NCBI GenBank assembly: GCA_034440615.1
Contig: JAOTOM010005099.1
Location: 662,501 to 726,500 of the forward strand
From: Ashinkailepas kermadecensis
Lineage: Eukaryota > Arthropoda > Thecostraca > Neolepadidae
Length of the DNA: 64,000 nucleotides
Direction: 5' to 3'
Part shown: positions 54,242-63,814 of the stretch, in pieces
Layout of the letters: every line of letters begins with the position of its first letter
Numbering within the stretch: position 1 is the stretch's first letter
The notes under the pieces: model-generated
Seen by the model: only the letters and a program-made list of their open reading frames with translations
The model's database searches: none
Told to the model about the DNA's origin: nothing
Position numbers and translations under genes: made by a program

Positions 54242-55261
54242 TTAACCCGCGCACGTCCGGCGGGGGGGGCAGATATCTGCCCCCCTGCGTTTTTCCTACT
54301 TTGCCGCCATACTAATCGGGTTAGCAAGGCCAAACCCCGCATGGCTGCTCATTGGTATTTTCCGCATATCCTAAGAAATTTTTGACCCTGGGTCATCTCA
54401 AGTTAGGTCACCAGGTCAGGCGAAGTGACCTGACGTCCCTCCGAGTTCTAGGTGGCATCACTCCCACAATAATTGGGCGATTGATTTCAAACTTATATCA
54501 CGTCATGATCTTATCAGGGTCTATAATATGTATATCACGGTTTTTTCGTAGCATTGACCTGAGGTCAGGTCGTGGCCATGGCTTACCCATTATAGGCCTA
54601 TGGAAAAATATACAAATGTTTCCTGGTTACATATTTGTTCTCGGAATGACCTCCAACGGTTATGGCGTGTAGTTGGAAGCTATTCGCAATGCTATCGCTG
54701 ACATTTTTGCTCAGTGGCCCCACCACGGTCAGCTGAGGTCACCTGAAATAACTAGCACATTTCTGCGCACTATATCGCAATGCATTGAGCTAGAAGGCTG
54801 AAATTACCGTCATTGTGCTTGTATCGCCAAGACGTGTCGATTGATATATTACATGACCTCCCTACTCTACCCCATGACCTTGACCTGAGGTCATTGTTTC
54901 GGTGACCCATCTGTTGACCTGACCTTAAATTACACAGCGTATGTCGATAGCACATTTCAAGGGCTGTCGAATAGCTTTTGCAGTTTGTTTCTATCTGTTA
55001 CAGGTCCTGAGATATGTGCCAATATCTGCTGAGGGTCCCACCCGATCTGGTCGAATTTGACATATGATGACCCAGTGACCTAAATATTGACCTGATCGAG
55101 AAAATGACCGAAATACTTTCGATAGAGCTTGTCACCAGCTATCCAAAGCCGTTTTCCGTTTGTCGCTACCTAGCATAGTTCTCGAGATCTTAGGGGGGGC
55201 AGACATCTGCCCCCCCCGGACATGCGAAGTTGGCGCGGACCGCCGGACGTGCGAGTGTTAA
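54242..55261. mobile_element. piggyBac-like TTAA element (MITE) inserted in the LINE
   Basis: The element body is 54246-55257 (1012 bp), bounded by TTAA at 54242-54245 and 55258-55261. Ends CCCGCGCACGTCCGGCGG and, inverted, CACTCGCACGTCCGGCGG match at 16 of 18 positions. Each end also carries a G6-C6 palindrome around CAGATATCTG (54264-54285; imperfect at about 55193-55217). Removing the element and one TTAA rejoins the LINE frame exactly (SAI then KERLSEYDW). TTAA target duplication restored this way is the piggyBac hallmark. No transposase is encoded. The interior is rich in TGACCT/AGGTCA motifs. Confidence 0.9.
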
Positions 55262-56701
55262 GGAACGTCTGTCCGAATATGACTGGAACCTTGAGTTTCA
55301 GTATTTAGACACTAGTGGTATGTACAAAAGGTTCCTAGAAATAATATCAGCGCTTACAAATTTATATATACCCAGAGTTGTCCAAAGGTGCATCCTCCAT
55401 GGCCAACCAGACCTCCTCAAAGTATTTTAAGCAGGAGAAAGGATGCTTGGATAAAGTACAAACAGGACAGAAACCAATTTGGGAGACAGTCTTCACCGGC
55501 AGATGTTTCACTGAGATCATTCCAAGATTTAAACAGACAGTATAGAAACTTTAGTATTCATTCCCAGGTCAAGTATGAATTGTCATTACTTCGCAAACCA
55601 TCTTCCAAGGAATTTCATTCTTACATTCGACACCAAAAAATCGCCAGAACAATCCTTGGGCCATTGGGGGGGGGGGGGAAACTAACTGATGGGCTAACAA
55701 GAGACTGCCAGGAAATGGCTGATATATTTGCAGGGGCATTTTCCTTGGTATACTGTAAGGGTAGGCTAGAAAATCCAGCCCCGCACCAATCTATTGAAAC
55801 AGTGCTGCGGAGCATTGATATTACTGAAGCTGAGGTGCTCAGAATTTTGAGTCAGGTTGATGGATCCTCCAGCATGGGCTCTGATGGGGTCCACCCTCAA
55901 TTAATTGTATCTTGCTGTGAGGAGCTTGTAAAACCATTTTTCGTAATTTTTAACTCATCTCTTTCTACTGGAAGTCTTCCTGATAGTTGGAAAACTTCAC
56001 AAGTTATTCCCATTTTTAAAAAGGGTTCAAGGCATGATCCACTAAATTATCACCCGGTGAGTCTTACTTCCGTCCCATGTAAAATTCTGGAACGTGTAAT
56101 TGTTGAGAAGCTTACATAATATTTGGAGGTCCATCACTTGCTGGACCAAGGACAATTTGGCTTCTGTTGTGGACGTTCTGTAGAGGATCAACTACTGCCA
56201 ACATATGAGACTGTCTCTACCTGGCTAGATGATGGCTATATGGTGCATGTAATTTTCTTTGATTTTTCAAAGGCATTTGATGTTGTTAATCATGTGCTGC
56301 TACTCACAAAACTGAGAGCTCTGGGAATTTCAGAGATAATCCTCACCTGGATCAAACATTTTATATGTGGGAGGGAAATGAAAGTGCTTGTCTCTGGCTC
56401 TTCCAACAAACCAAAGACTGTTCTAAGTGGAGTACCTCAGGGCTCTGTACTAGGTCCTGTGCTATTCTTGATTTATGTGAATTATGTGCCTCATGGTATA
56501 CACTCCCAGTTCAAAGTTTTTGCAGATGATCTAAAGATATACATGAAACTGAAGTACAAATCTGTCACAGACCTGTTGGCTGGCATTTCACAGGGTCAAA
56601 AAGACATTGATACACTGGTTAGTACTGCCAAGTCATGGGGACTAGCAATGAACTCCAAGAAATGTGCAGTTCTCAAAGCACACTGTAGGTCATACGACTG
56701 A
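55262..56701 (+). pseudogene. LINE ORF2 linker and reverse transcriptase, one nonsense codon from open
   Basis: The RT block contains GSDGVHPQLIV, SQVIPIFKKGSRHDPLNYHP, the palm motif DFSKAFDVVNH (about 56260), SGVPQGSVLGPVLFLIY and the catalytic FADD at 56518-56529. These place it with CR1-type LINEs. Only one in-frame stop, TAA at 56117-56119, interrupts the frame from 55388 to 56701; a separate frameshift lies near 55420. The copy is recent enough for the RT core to be intact in sequence. Confidence 0.88.
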
Positions 56702-57751
56702 AAAAAAATATTGGCCCCAATGCACATTATTACCTAGATGGATTTCAGGTAAGCTTTGTTGAGATGCATACTGACCTAGGTATCACAGTAGATAAAACTT
56801 GCATTTCCATCAACACATTGCTGGTATAGTACAGAAAGCTGGAAGTCTGGCCAGCAACCTACTAAGTTTTACTTTATGTTGTTCTGAATTTATGAAAACC
56901 TGTACAATACTCATGTCAGGCATCTTTTGGAGTTTGCATCGTGTGTTTGGAATACAGGTTACATAGGTGATTTGAGGCAACTAGAATCAGTACAGAGAAG
57001 GTGGACACGAAACATAGAGGGGATGATAGGTCTGGATTATGGTGCCAGATTACATAAACTAGGTCTGTACTCGGTGAAAGGTAGATTGATTTGAGCAGAC
57101 ATTATCAAATGTTGGAAGATTTTTCATGGTCATTCTGCCATTAAGATCCGACATGCTTGTGCTGGCACCATTGGTGAACACACGTGGACACTCACTGAAA
57201 TTGGCTCACAGGCATGCATCAGTGGATTGTAGGAAGATATTTTTTAGCCTCAGATGCTGTGCCACTTGGAACTCATTGTCTGATGATGTAGTAACCTTAA
57301 CGGACCTGGGTGCATTTAAAGCTGCATTGCACTCAAATCTCTGCACATTGTTGTATGAGTATACTGAATAGATTGACCATGATAATGTACTAATCAAACA
57401 TGACGAGTAGCTTAACTTATCAATCTGATTTCCCTGATCAAATTGTTCTGTAGCAAAATTCAAAAAGTCCAAGAGGTTTGAGACACAATCACCCTTTTCT
57501 AAACCCATGTTGAATATCGTGAATCAATCTGTTTCCTCCCAGAAAACTAACTATTCTGTCCTTGATAATTGATTCGAGTACCTTGCAGACTAGGGATGTG
57601 AGGCTTACTGGCCTATAGTTTTCAACTTTCCCTCTTTCTCCTTTCTTGAAAATATGAATTACATTTGTCCTTTTCCAATCTGTTGGAATTTCATTTTGTG
57701 AAACTGATCTGCAAAATATAGTGGAATTCCCAGTTCCTTTTCAGCTTCCCA

Positions 57752-58327
57752 CTATACCCGAGCATAAATTCCATCAGGTCGTGCTGCCTTGTTTGGCGTT
57801 ATTTGCCTGTCATAATTGAAAACAACATCACTATCAATGAAATCTACATCGTTTATCTGATCACCTGTCACTGAACTGTGGTGTACGGTTGGCAGATTAA
57901 TCATATCTTCCAATGTAAACACTGATTTAAACTGCTTGCTCAGCCCCTCAACCATCCCACCATCCTCACTCAATATAGTTCCATTTACTTCCAGTAGACC
58001 AATTGTGCTTGGAACTTTACTCAGCTTGTAGAAACTAAAGAACTTCTTACTGTCCCCATTACAGCTCCTAGCCAAATCCAATTCTTTTGCTCGCTTTGCT
58101 GCTCTGGTTTTCTGCTTCACAGCATCTCTAGCTTTTTGATACGACCTTAGAGTTACGATATTTGAAGTTTCCTTAAATACTCTAAATGTATCTTTCTTAG
58201 CCTTAATTGCTTTTATCAAATTTGGTGTAAGCCATGATGGCTTTCCTACCCTTCTTTTGCACCTTTGCTTTTGGGGGACATGTCTAATCTGAATTTCCCT
58301 CATGTAAGATTTGAACTTTTCCCACAT
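57752..58327 (-). pseudogene. LINE ORF2 pre-RT linker region
   Basis: The open frame of 191 residues has RVGKPSWLTPNLIKAIKAKK, KKFFSFYKLSK and KQFKSVFTLED, the usual order between endonuclease and RT. It ends at a stop after PDGIYARV, the RT-0/1 motif. Confidence 0.85.
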
Positions 58328-58351
58328 TTCACAGGCATTTAAATTGGAGAA

Positions 58352-59339
58352 TTATTCTTCCCATTCTATGGCACTTAAAGCCACTCTCATGCAGTCAAAG
58401 TCTGCCCTGTTAAAATTAGGAACCTTTGCCAAATTATCCTTGATTATGCCCTCTACATGTGCCTTGAATCTCACTATGTTATGGTCACTTCTTCCCAGAG
58501 TTTCTACTACAGTCAAGTCTTGAACTAAATCACTTAAATCTGAGAAGACAAGGTCCAAGAATGAGCTATGCATAGTTGGTTCCATTACAAACTCGTGTAA
58601 GAACAGGTCCTCTTCAAGGCATTTCCTGGAACAGTTTATATGATGGGGAGCCAATACCAACATTTTCATATCCTTTTAGATTAGTCACCAATAATAAGGC
58701 ATTTCCTCCAAAAGTTTCTACCGTTTCCTCACAAATCACCTTATCGAGCTCCAGTTGCTGAGTATGTGGCAAGGTTCCTGATTGGTACAAAGCTCCTATC
58801 TTCAGTTCATTGCTGTTGCCTTTTCCCACAGCAACATCAAGCCAAATGGACTCCACAGACACATTTTTTATCCATCTGCTACTTTTTGAGAACTGAATAA
58901 GCTATTCACAGAGCATTACACCACCCACTTGCACTGCTGGACCTCTATTGCATGAAAAGATATTGTATCCCTGGATCTCATAGTCCTGCAAGTTATCCCC
59001 AAAATACCCCTCACTGACCCATGCCTCAGTAATGCAAACAAAATATGGTTCCTCCCCAGCAACATAACACTTGAACTCATCAAATTTGGATAGAATACTC
59101 TGAGCATTAAGCATCATACACTTAACAAATGTTCCATAACCATCTTTGGCTTTTTCATGTTGAGTAGCTCTTTCATCTCTGGATGAGCTACCACTCTGCC
59201 CCCTTGAACTACTGCTATCCCTATTTGCTGACTGTGAGATTCTATTGTCTATGCTGTCACTATTGGCATATCCCTGAGATGGCAATGCCATTTCTTCCCT
59301 CCCACCCCATTGTCTAGTTTCCCTGAAGGACATGTTCAT
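58352..59339 (-). pseudogene. LINE ORF2 endonuclease, frameshifted
   Basis: It starts with ATG at 59339-59337 and runs CMMLNAQSILSKFDEFKCYV, VCITEAWV (catalytic glutamate) to a stop at 58902. It continues in another frame (58862-58614: IGALYQSGTLPHTQQLELDK) and a third (58669-58352: FLDLVFSDLSDLVQD, GRSDHNIV). The GDFN site reads TNLK, so the catalytic aspartate is lost. Confidence 0.85.
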
Positions 59340-59970
59340 ATACTTTGCTTAACACAAGCACCCCCTTCTTGGAGAAGTGCAGGCCATCCCTCTGATCGAG
59401 GTCCCATGAGCCATAAAACCTGCACCACTTGTCAACAAAGGTCAAACCTAACTCATTGCAGAGCCTACCTACACTGGCATTGGCTGCCAGTGCCCTAGAG
59501 CTCCATTCAGGGGAGACTGCAGCCCTGGGCAGAATAGCTGTCACAATAACTCTGCTTTTGCTCTGCTTCAGGGTGGCCAGAAGGGCCCTGTAGTCCTGCA
59601 GCAGCTCCTCACTCCTAGCAGGGCCTACGTTGTTCACTCCTACCTGCACTATAACTGTACTAAACTGGTCCTCACTGGTGGCCTGTGCCACCACTGGGAC
59701 CAGGTCTCTAACCTTGGCACCAGGCCTGGTGATGCACCTCCTGCCTCTCCTACCTTTACAGAAAACTCTATCTAAATGCCGCACCCGAGAGTCCCCTACC
59801 ACCAGCACAGTCTCCTTGCTATTATCCTGGGGGCAGTCCTCCAAAGCCTGAAACTTATTTGAAGTTGCTATGCCTGCCTGTTGAGCAGCTTGGCTAGGTT
59901 TACTCCCACTCCTACCACCTGCCACCTGCCATTCACTGCCCCCTTTCTTAGGCTCGCACCTCCAAATCAT
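59314..59970 (-). pseudogene. LINE ORF1 with SGNH-type esterase domain
   Basis: 218 residues are open to a TAG at 59316-59314. LVVGDSRVRHLDRVF carries the GDS nucleophile block, VIVQVGVNNVG the asparagine block, and DGLHFSKKGVLVLS the D-x-x-H block of SGNH hydrolases. CR1-type LINEs commonly carry such an esterase in ORF1, probably with a membrane or RNP role. All catalytic blocks are kept, although upstream ORF1 is frameshifted. ORF2's ATG lies within its last eight codons in another frame. Confidence 0.85.
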
Positions 59971-60078
59971 CCACCCCTGACATTAAACCACTGCCCCTGT
60001 GAGCTACAACTAGAAATTTTCTGTTCACTGGGAGTACTACTCTCTACAGATATCCCTGCCACCTCCACAGCAGAAGTC

Positions 60079-60766
60079 TCAGTTGCCTGGTGGCCTGCGA
60101 CCACCTGGGCATAGGATGCCCCAGCTACAGACTGACCCGTACATGATTCCTTTTCTTGTGTACCCTTTGCAACCAGGGCAGCGCTTGAGCTTGGAAAGCT
60201 CTGCCTTAAAGGAAACTAACCACCTATATAATGGGATTTTAACTGAGATAGCAGTTTTGAAGACCACGTTGAGAAATCACATACCTCATACTCCGTTCGG
60301 TCCAAAACATCTTACAGCTGAAGTTATAAGGCCTTTTATCATCGGTTTTGGGACATGGACAGACTCAGTGGGCATTGTGAAAATTCCTTCATATGGAAGC
60401 GAACAGCATTTCAATGGAAATTAAACATTTTATTTAATTAAACCTAATTAAACCTAATTAAACCTAAATTAAATGTAAATTAAGTAAATTAAATGTAAAT
60501 TAAATTAAAAATTAAATTAAATTAAATTAATTAAACTTTAATTAAACCTAAAGGCGAACCTTTAGAGGCCTATGATAAAAGAAAAAACTTCCAAAATCCC
60601 GCTTTTTGAAGTATGGGCATAATATTTCACAAAACCAACGTCATATTCATCATTTTCAGGTGCCAATACCCCTAATTAGTATGATTGCAGAATTTCGGCA
60701 AGGTGGTTAGTTTCCTTTAAGGGCCCTAACCTCCTTCTCTAGTGCCTGCATCCTGGTTGAGACCAT
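60079..60766 (-). pseudogene. LINE ORF1 N-terminal part, split by a MITE
   Basis: Once the MITE at 60210-60716 is disregarded, the frame from an ATG at about 60766 reads MVSTRMQALEKEVRALKAEL then a CPGCKGYTRK cysteine pair. This is a coiled coil followed by a probable zinc knuckle. A one-base shift near 60145 leads to QSVAGASYAQVVAG, and a second near 59970 leads to the esterase frame. Confidence 0.75.
60206..60720. mobile_element. TTAA-targeted MITE in LINE ORF1
   Basis: The body is 60210-60716 (507 bp) between TTAA at 60206-60209 and 60717-60720. The ends are perfect 16-bp inverted repeats, AGGAAACTAACCACCT. Removing the body and one TTAA restores the ORF1 frame (VRALKAELSK). The ends are unrelated to those of the element at 54246. 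An AT-rich AATTAAA/AACCTAATTA repeat fills about 60424-60550. No transposase is present. Confidence 0.88.
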
Positions 60767-61275
60767 CCTAAAGGCTGCAGCTTATTTCTAGATTTAGATT
60801 GAAAAGTAACTAACTGCAAAATGATATAACAAAATAACAGAGGAGATAAAAATAACTGACAAAGCTTAGGTGTATCCTAGTTCCTAACTATGCAGCACTT
60901 ACAAGGTAATCGTTGTGCTGAAAATTGATGGAGGTTTTTAAAGAAAGAAGAAAGCACTTGCTAAACAGCTGCCAAAAATGTAATCAATAGCTAAAAACAC
61001 TGACACACTAGACAAAGACAGACGGTAACACAATGACAAAATGGCGCTGGGCAGCCTCGCTAGGTGATAATAGTCTAATCTACTTGTTAAAAAATGTTTA
61101 TTAGATAAAAACTATGCCAATATATGTACAGAAGTAATTGCTAGATAACTATATGCAGTTTAATACTGCCCTGTTCTGCAACGACTTATCAGGTACGTAG
61201 GAGCTCCACAACGTGTTTCCACCTTGACACCTGGCAGCGAACTAAAACCTATTTTGTTATTAAAACTGATGTGAT

Positions 61276-61460
61276 AATTATATTTGGTTGGTTATTGGTT
61301 TTACAACACGTCGACTGTTGAGTCATATAGCGTCGCCAATCTCTCACTCCGACTGGTCGCGGGCGAAGAGTAGCAACGGATGAGACTCAATCCCACAACC
61401 TTTTGATTGCGAGACGAGCATCTTACCCCTAGACCACTCATCCCCAGAATTAGATTTGGT
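61276..61460 (-). mobile_element. tRNA-Val-derived SINE with 13-bp target duplication
   Basis: The body is 61289-61447 with its head on the right. AATTATATTTGGT (61276-61288) and AATTAGATTTGGT (61448-61460) differ at one base. The body carries more substitutions than the 33071 copy and so is probably older. Confidence 0.88.
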
Positions 61461-62198
61461 GGTCACTTTTAATCTATGCAGATCACTATGCTGGGTCTTC
61501 TCCCTCTATCGTGTTCCTGAGACCACATGACCTGGGAGCAAATTTCTGCTGTAAAACCGACTAATGACTGCTATTGCTTTGCTTCAGGGTGGCCAGAAGG
61601 GCTTTCTTTACCTTTCGGCCGACACATACTGCCAAGGTTAGTGATTTGTAAAGAAGTATACAGTGACGTCACAGGAGTCGGGGAAGTGAGGTCACAGGAG
61701 TCAGGGAAGTGACGTCACAGGAGTCGGGTGTCGATGTGTTAGGTTAGGTGGTATTTTTTTCTTAAAAGGTGTTTTGGGAATACTGTGATTTTTTGGAATA
61801 CAATGTTTATGAACGTGATTCGGAGGATGCGATCACTCATTTTCTTCGGAAATGCTTCCTTCTGGATTAATCTTAGCGATAATTTCTATAATGCATCATA
61901 TATGCCACACCGCTGTTCTTTGTTGCATAATTTATCCACCCTTACCTGGCACTTCTCAGACGTGATTAGAGACATTCAACACTTCACGCAGTTTCTTCAA
62001 CACTTTTTCACACGAAAATGCGTCATTTCCACCTCTTTGCCACATAGATGACACACCATTACTATCCCACCAGAATGCCAAAAAAACTAAGCAGACAGCA
62101 TGGCTTGGGGCCGTGATGTATGGATGACATCACGATAAATATTACGCTTCTTCTTAAATTATAATGAGTTTATATTAGTTTAGATAAGAGTAGATTGT

Positions 62199-62221
62199 AT
62201 TATGTTAGGTTAGGTTAGGTT
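62199..62221 (+). repeat. Interstitial TTAGG run
   Basis: TTATGTTAGGTTAGGTTAGG has three or more exact TTAGG units, the common arthropod telomere repeat. A longer GTTGGGTTGGG/TTAGG tract lies at about 62663-62723. Confidence 0.85.
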
Positions 62222-62662
62222 TTCCTATTTAATTATGAATTATCATAATATTTGTTGGAAGTCGTGAGGAAAGACCAGACCGAGCAGAAGCCGACTCTGA
62301 GCCGTGCTGTCTGTTTGGTTTTTTTGGCATTCTCGTGGAATAGTAATGGTGTGTCATCTATGTGGCAGAGACGGAAATGAAGCATTTTTTACATGAAAGT
62401 TTTCAATCAACTGTGTGAAGTGTTGAATGTCCCTTTAATCACATCTGAGAAGTGCCAGGTGAGGGATGGATAAATTATGCAACAAAGAACAGGGGTGTGG
62501 CATATATGGTACATTATAGAAATCATCGCTAAGATTAACCGAGAAGTAAGCATTTCCGGAGAAAACTAATGATCGCATCTTCCGAATCACGTTCATAAAC
62601 ATGGTATTCCGAACAAAAATCTGGAAATTCCCAAAACAGCTTTTAATAAAAATTTACCAGTT

Positions 62663-62723
62663 AGGTTGGGTTGGGTTGGGTTGGGTTGGGTTAGGTTAGG
62701 TTAATTTAGGTTAGGTTAGGTTA
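62663..62723 (+). repeat. Interstitial TTGGG/TTAGG tract
   Basis: Five GGTTG/GGGTT units are followed by six TTAGG units with one TTAATTTAGG break. It is inside the right arm of the long-inverted-repeat element. Confidence 0.85.
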
Positions 62724-62990
62724 GTGCCCGTCATCGACCCCAACTCCTGTGACGTCACTGTACACCTCTTTACAAATCACCAACCTTGGCAGTATATGTC
62801 GGCCAAAAGGTAGACTACTGCCAGAAGGGCCCAGTAGTCCTGCAGCAGCTCCTCACTCTTAGCAGGACCTGTTATTTACTTCTACCTGTACTACAACTGC
62901 ACACATAAGCTAAGTAGTTTTTTTCTTCATGACTTCCTTGCTCTTATATCTCACACTTCTATTAATGAGTTGGCTGGTTCATACTTACCT

Positions 62991-63814
62991 GGTATATAGT
63001 TCATGAATGAAGACATCCTGATGTATACTTAGGGGAAGAGGGTTTACGAACAGTTGTGAGAGATGTGCAAAGATAGGTGTTCAGTGTGCAATAGGGTGTT
63101 GAGCTGGACTTTTCCTCTCGGAGAAAAAATGCCATAGTATATTTTTATGCGGGTGGTCATGAAAACATTCATGGTAGCAAAAACCCGGGTTTGATGCGAC
63201 CCCATCCAGCGGGCTCACCCTAAAGTGTCCCCATTCACTTACCATGGTGATGACGTCATAATGTATGCCCATTTTTCCAAACTCAACTTGTAGACGTCGT
63301 ACGGCTATGAATCAGACCAGTGGATTGCTCGCAATGAGAGCTTTCAGATGATGCCCATTTTGATGACCTCAGGTTAATTAAGTCACCTTCCAGGTCAGGT
63401 CAAGTTCCTTATTTTACCCAATAAACGTAATGGATATAAACCGTGCGTCAACAGTCAAAACCTTTTAATGAACATGGTTATGTGCCTTTTCAATGGTACT
63501 GAAGGTCATTATCCATCGTGTCATATAATTTGAATGTCTCACAGGTCAAGGGCCAAAGCAGTCGGATCTAGACCAGCTGTTTGGGGCACCCGTTGGATGT
63601 GGAACGGGTTTCTGTGATCCCGTGAGCGGGTTTAGTTCACTGGTTGCCTAAATTTGAAGAAAACAACCATTTTTGTGCCCGCTTTCGAAGCTCATCAGGA
63701 GGGTAAAGCCCCATTTACCTCCCCCCCACTGTATCCGCCAGTTTCTTGCGGGATGAAGGAACATTTTGGTCGGAAGACGGACTGTCAAAGGCACAGCCTG
63801 TTGACGTAGTACCG
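62991..63814. other. No recognisable gene
   Basis: Contains AGGTCA/TGACCT motifs at about 63363-63407 and 63504-63550, similar in style to the interior of the TTAA element at 54246. No domain is visible. Confidence 0.45.

Larger units (their letters stand above)
53271..57371 (+). mobile_element. Plus-strand CR1-like LINE, 5'-truncated and interrupted by a TTAA element
   Basis: In order: an ORF1 tail (about 53274-53450, with YIHRDLTYTQCQEF), ORF2 endonuclease (53490-54241), a TTAA element (54246-55257), the pre-RT linker and RT (about 55258-56701), and a decayed C-terminal domain ending near 57371 (FFSLRCCATWNSLSDDVV). The element is inactive: stops at about 53740 and 53746, the endonuclease has GHFN where GDFN is expected, a frameshift lies near 55420 and a stop at 56117. 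It sits between the two halves of a minus-strand LINE of the same broad group. Confidence 0.88.
57400..60766 (-). mobile_element. Minus-strand CR1-like LINE, 5' portion (ORF1, endonuclease, start of RT)
   Basis: From 60766 downward: ORF1 start with coiled coil, a TTAA-flanked MITE (60210-60716), the rest of ORF1 with an SGNH-type esterase to 59314, ORF2 endonuclease from 59339 in several frames (SDHN motif near 58480), the pre-RT linker (58327-57752), and decayed RT N-terminal sequence to about 57415 (RKGDCVSNLLDFLNFATEQF-like). The copy stops where the plus-strand LINE begins. Its likely 3' part is at 52480-53270. Confidence 0.85.
61592..62830. mobile_element. Long-inverted-repeat (MULE- or foldback-like) element
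   Basis: The body is 61603-62819 (1217 bp), flanked by GCCAGAAGGGC at 61592-61602 and 62820-62830. Arms of about 500 bp (about 61605-62105 and 62310-62815) are reverse complements with modest divergence, for example CTTTCGGCCGACACATACTG against its inverse near 62790-62811. A central spacer of about 200 bp remains. Long terminal inverted repeats with a 9-11 bp duplication suit Mutator-like or foldback elements. No transposase is encoded. Telomere-like TTAGG runs occur in the spacer and in the right arm. Confidence 0.85.
61573..62990 (-). pseudogene. Second LINE ORF1 fragment, split by a long-inverted-repeat element
   Basis: TTTGCTTCAGGGTGGCCAGA (61578 onward) and, after the inserted element, CCAGAAGGGCCCAGTAGTCC with TGCAGCAGCTCCTCACTC (62821 onward) match the esterase-coding part of ORF1 at about 59566-59660. 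The matches are interrupted exactly by 61603-62819. Confidence 0.75.

Noticed and set aside
53271..57371. LTR retrotransposon
   Set aside because: There are no LTRs, protease or integrase. The endonuclease and RT order with FADD is that of a CR1-type LINE.
62973..62990. U1 snRNA, because of ATACTTACCTGG
   Set aside because: Only the first 12 bases match the U1 5' end. The following sequence does not resemble U1 stem-loop I.
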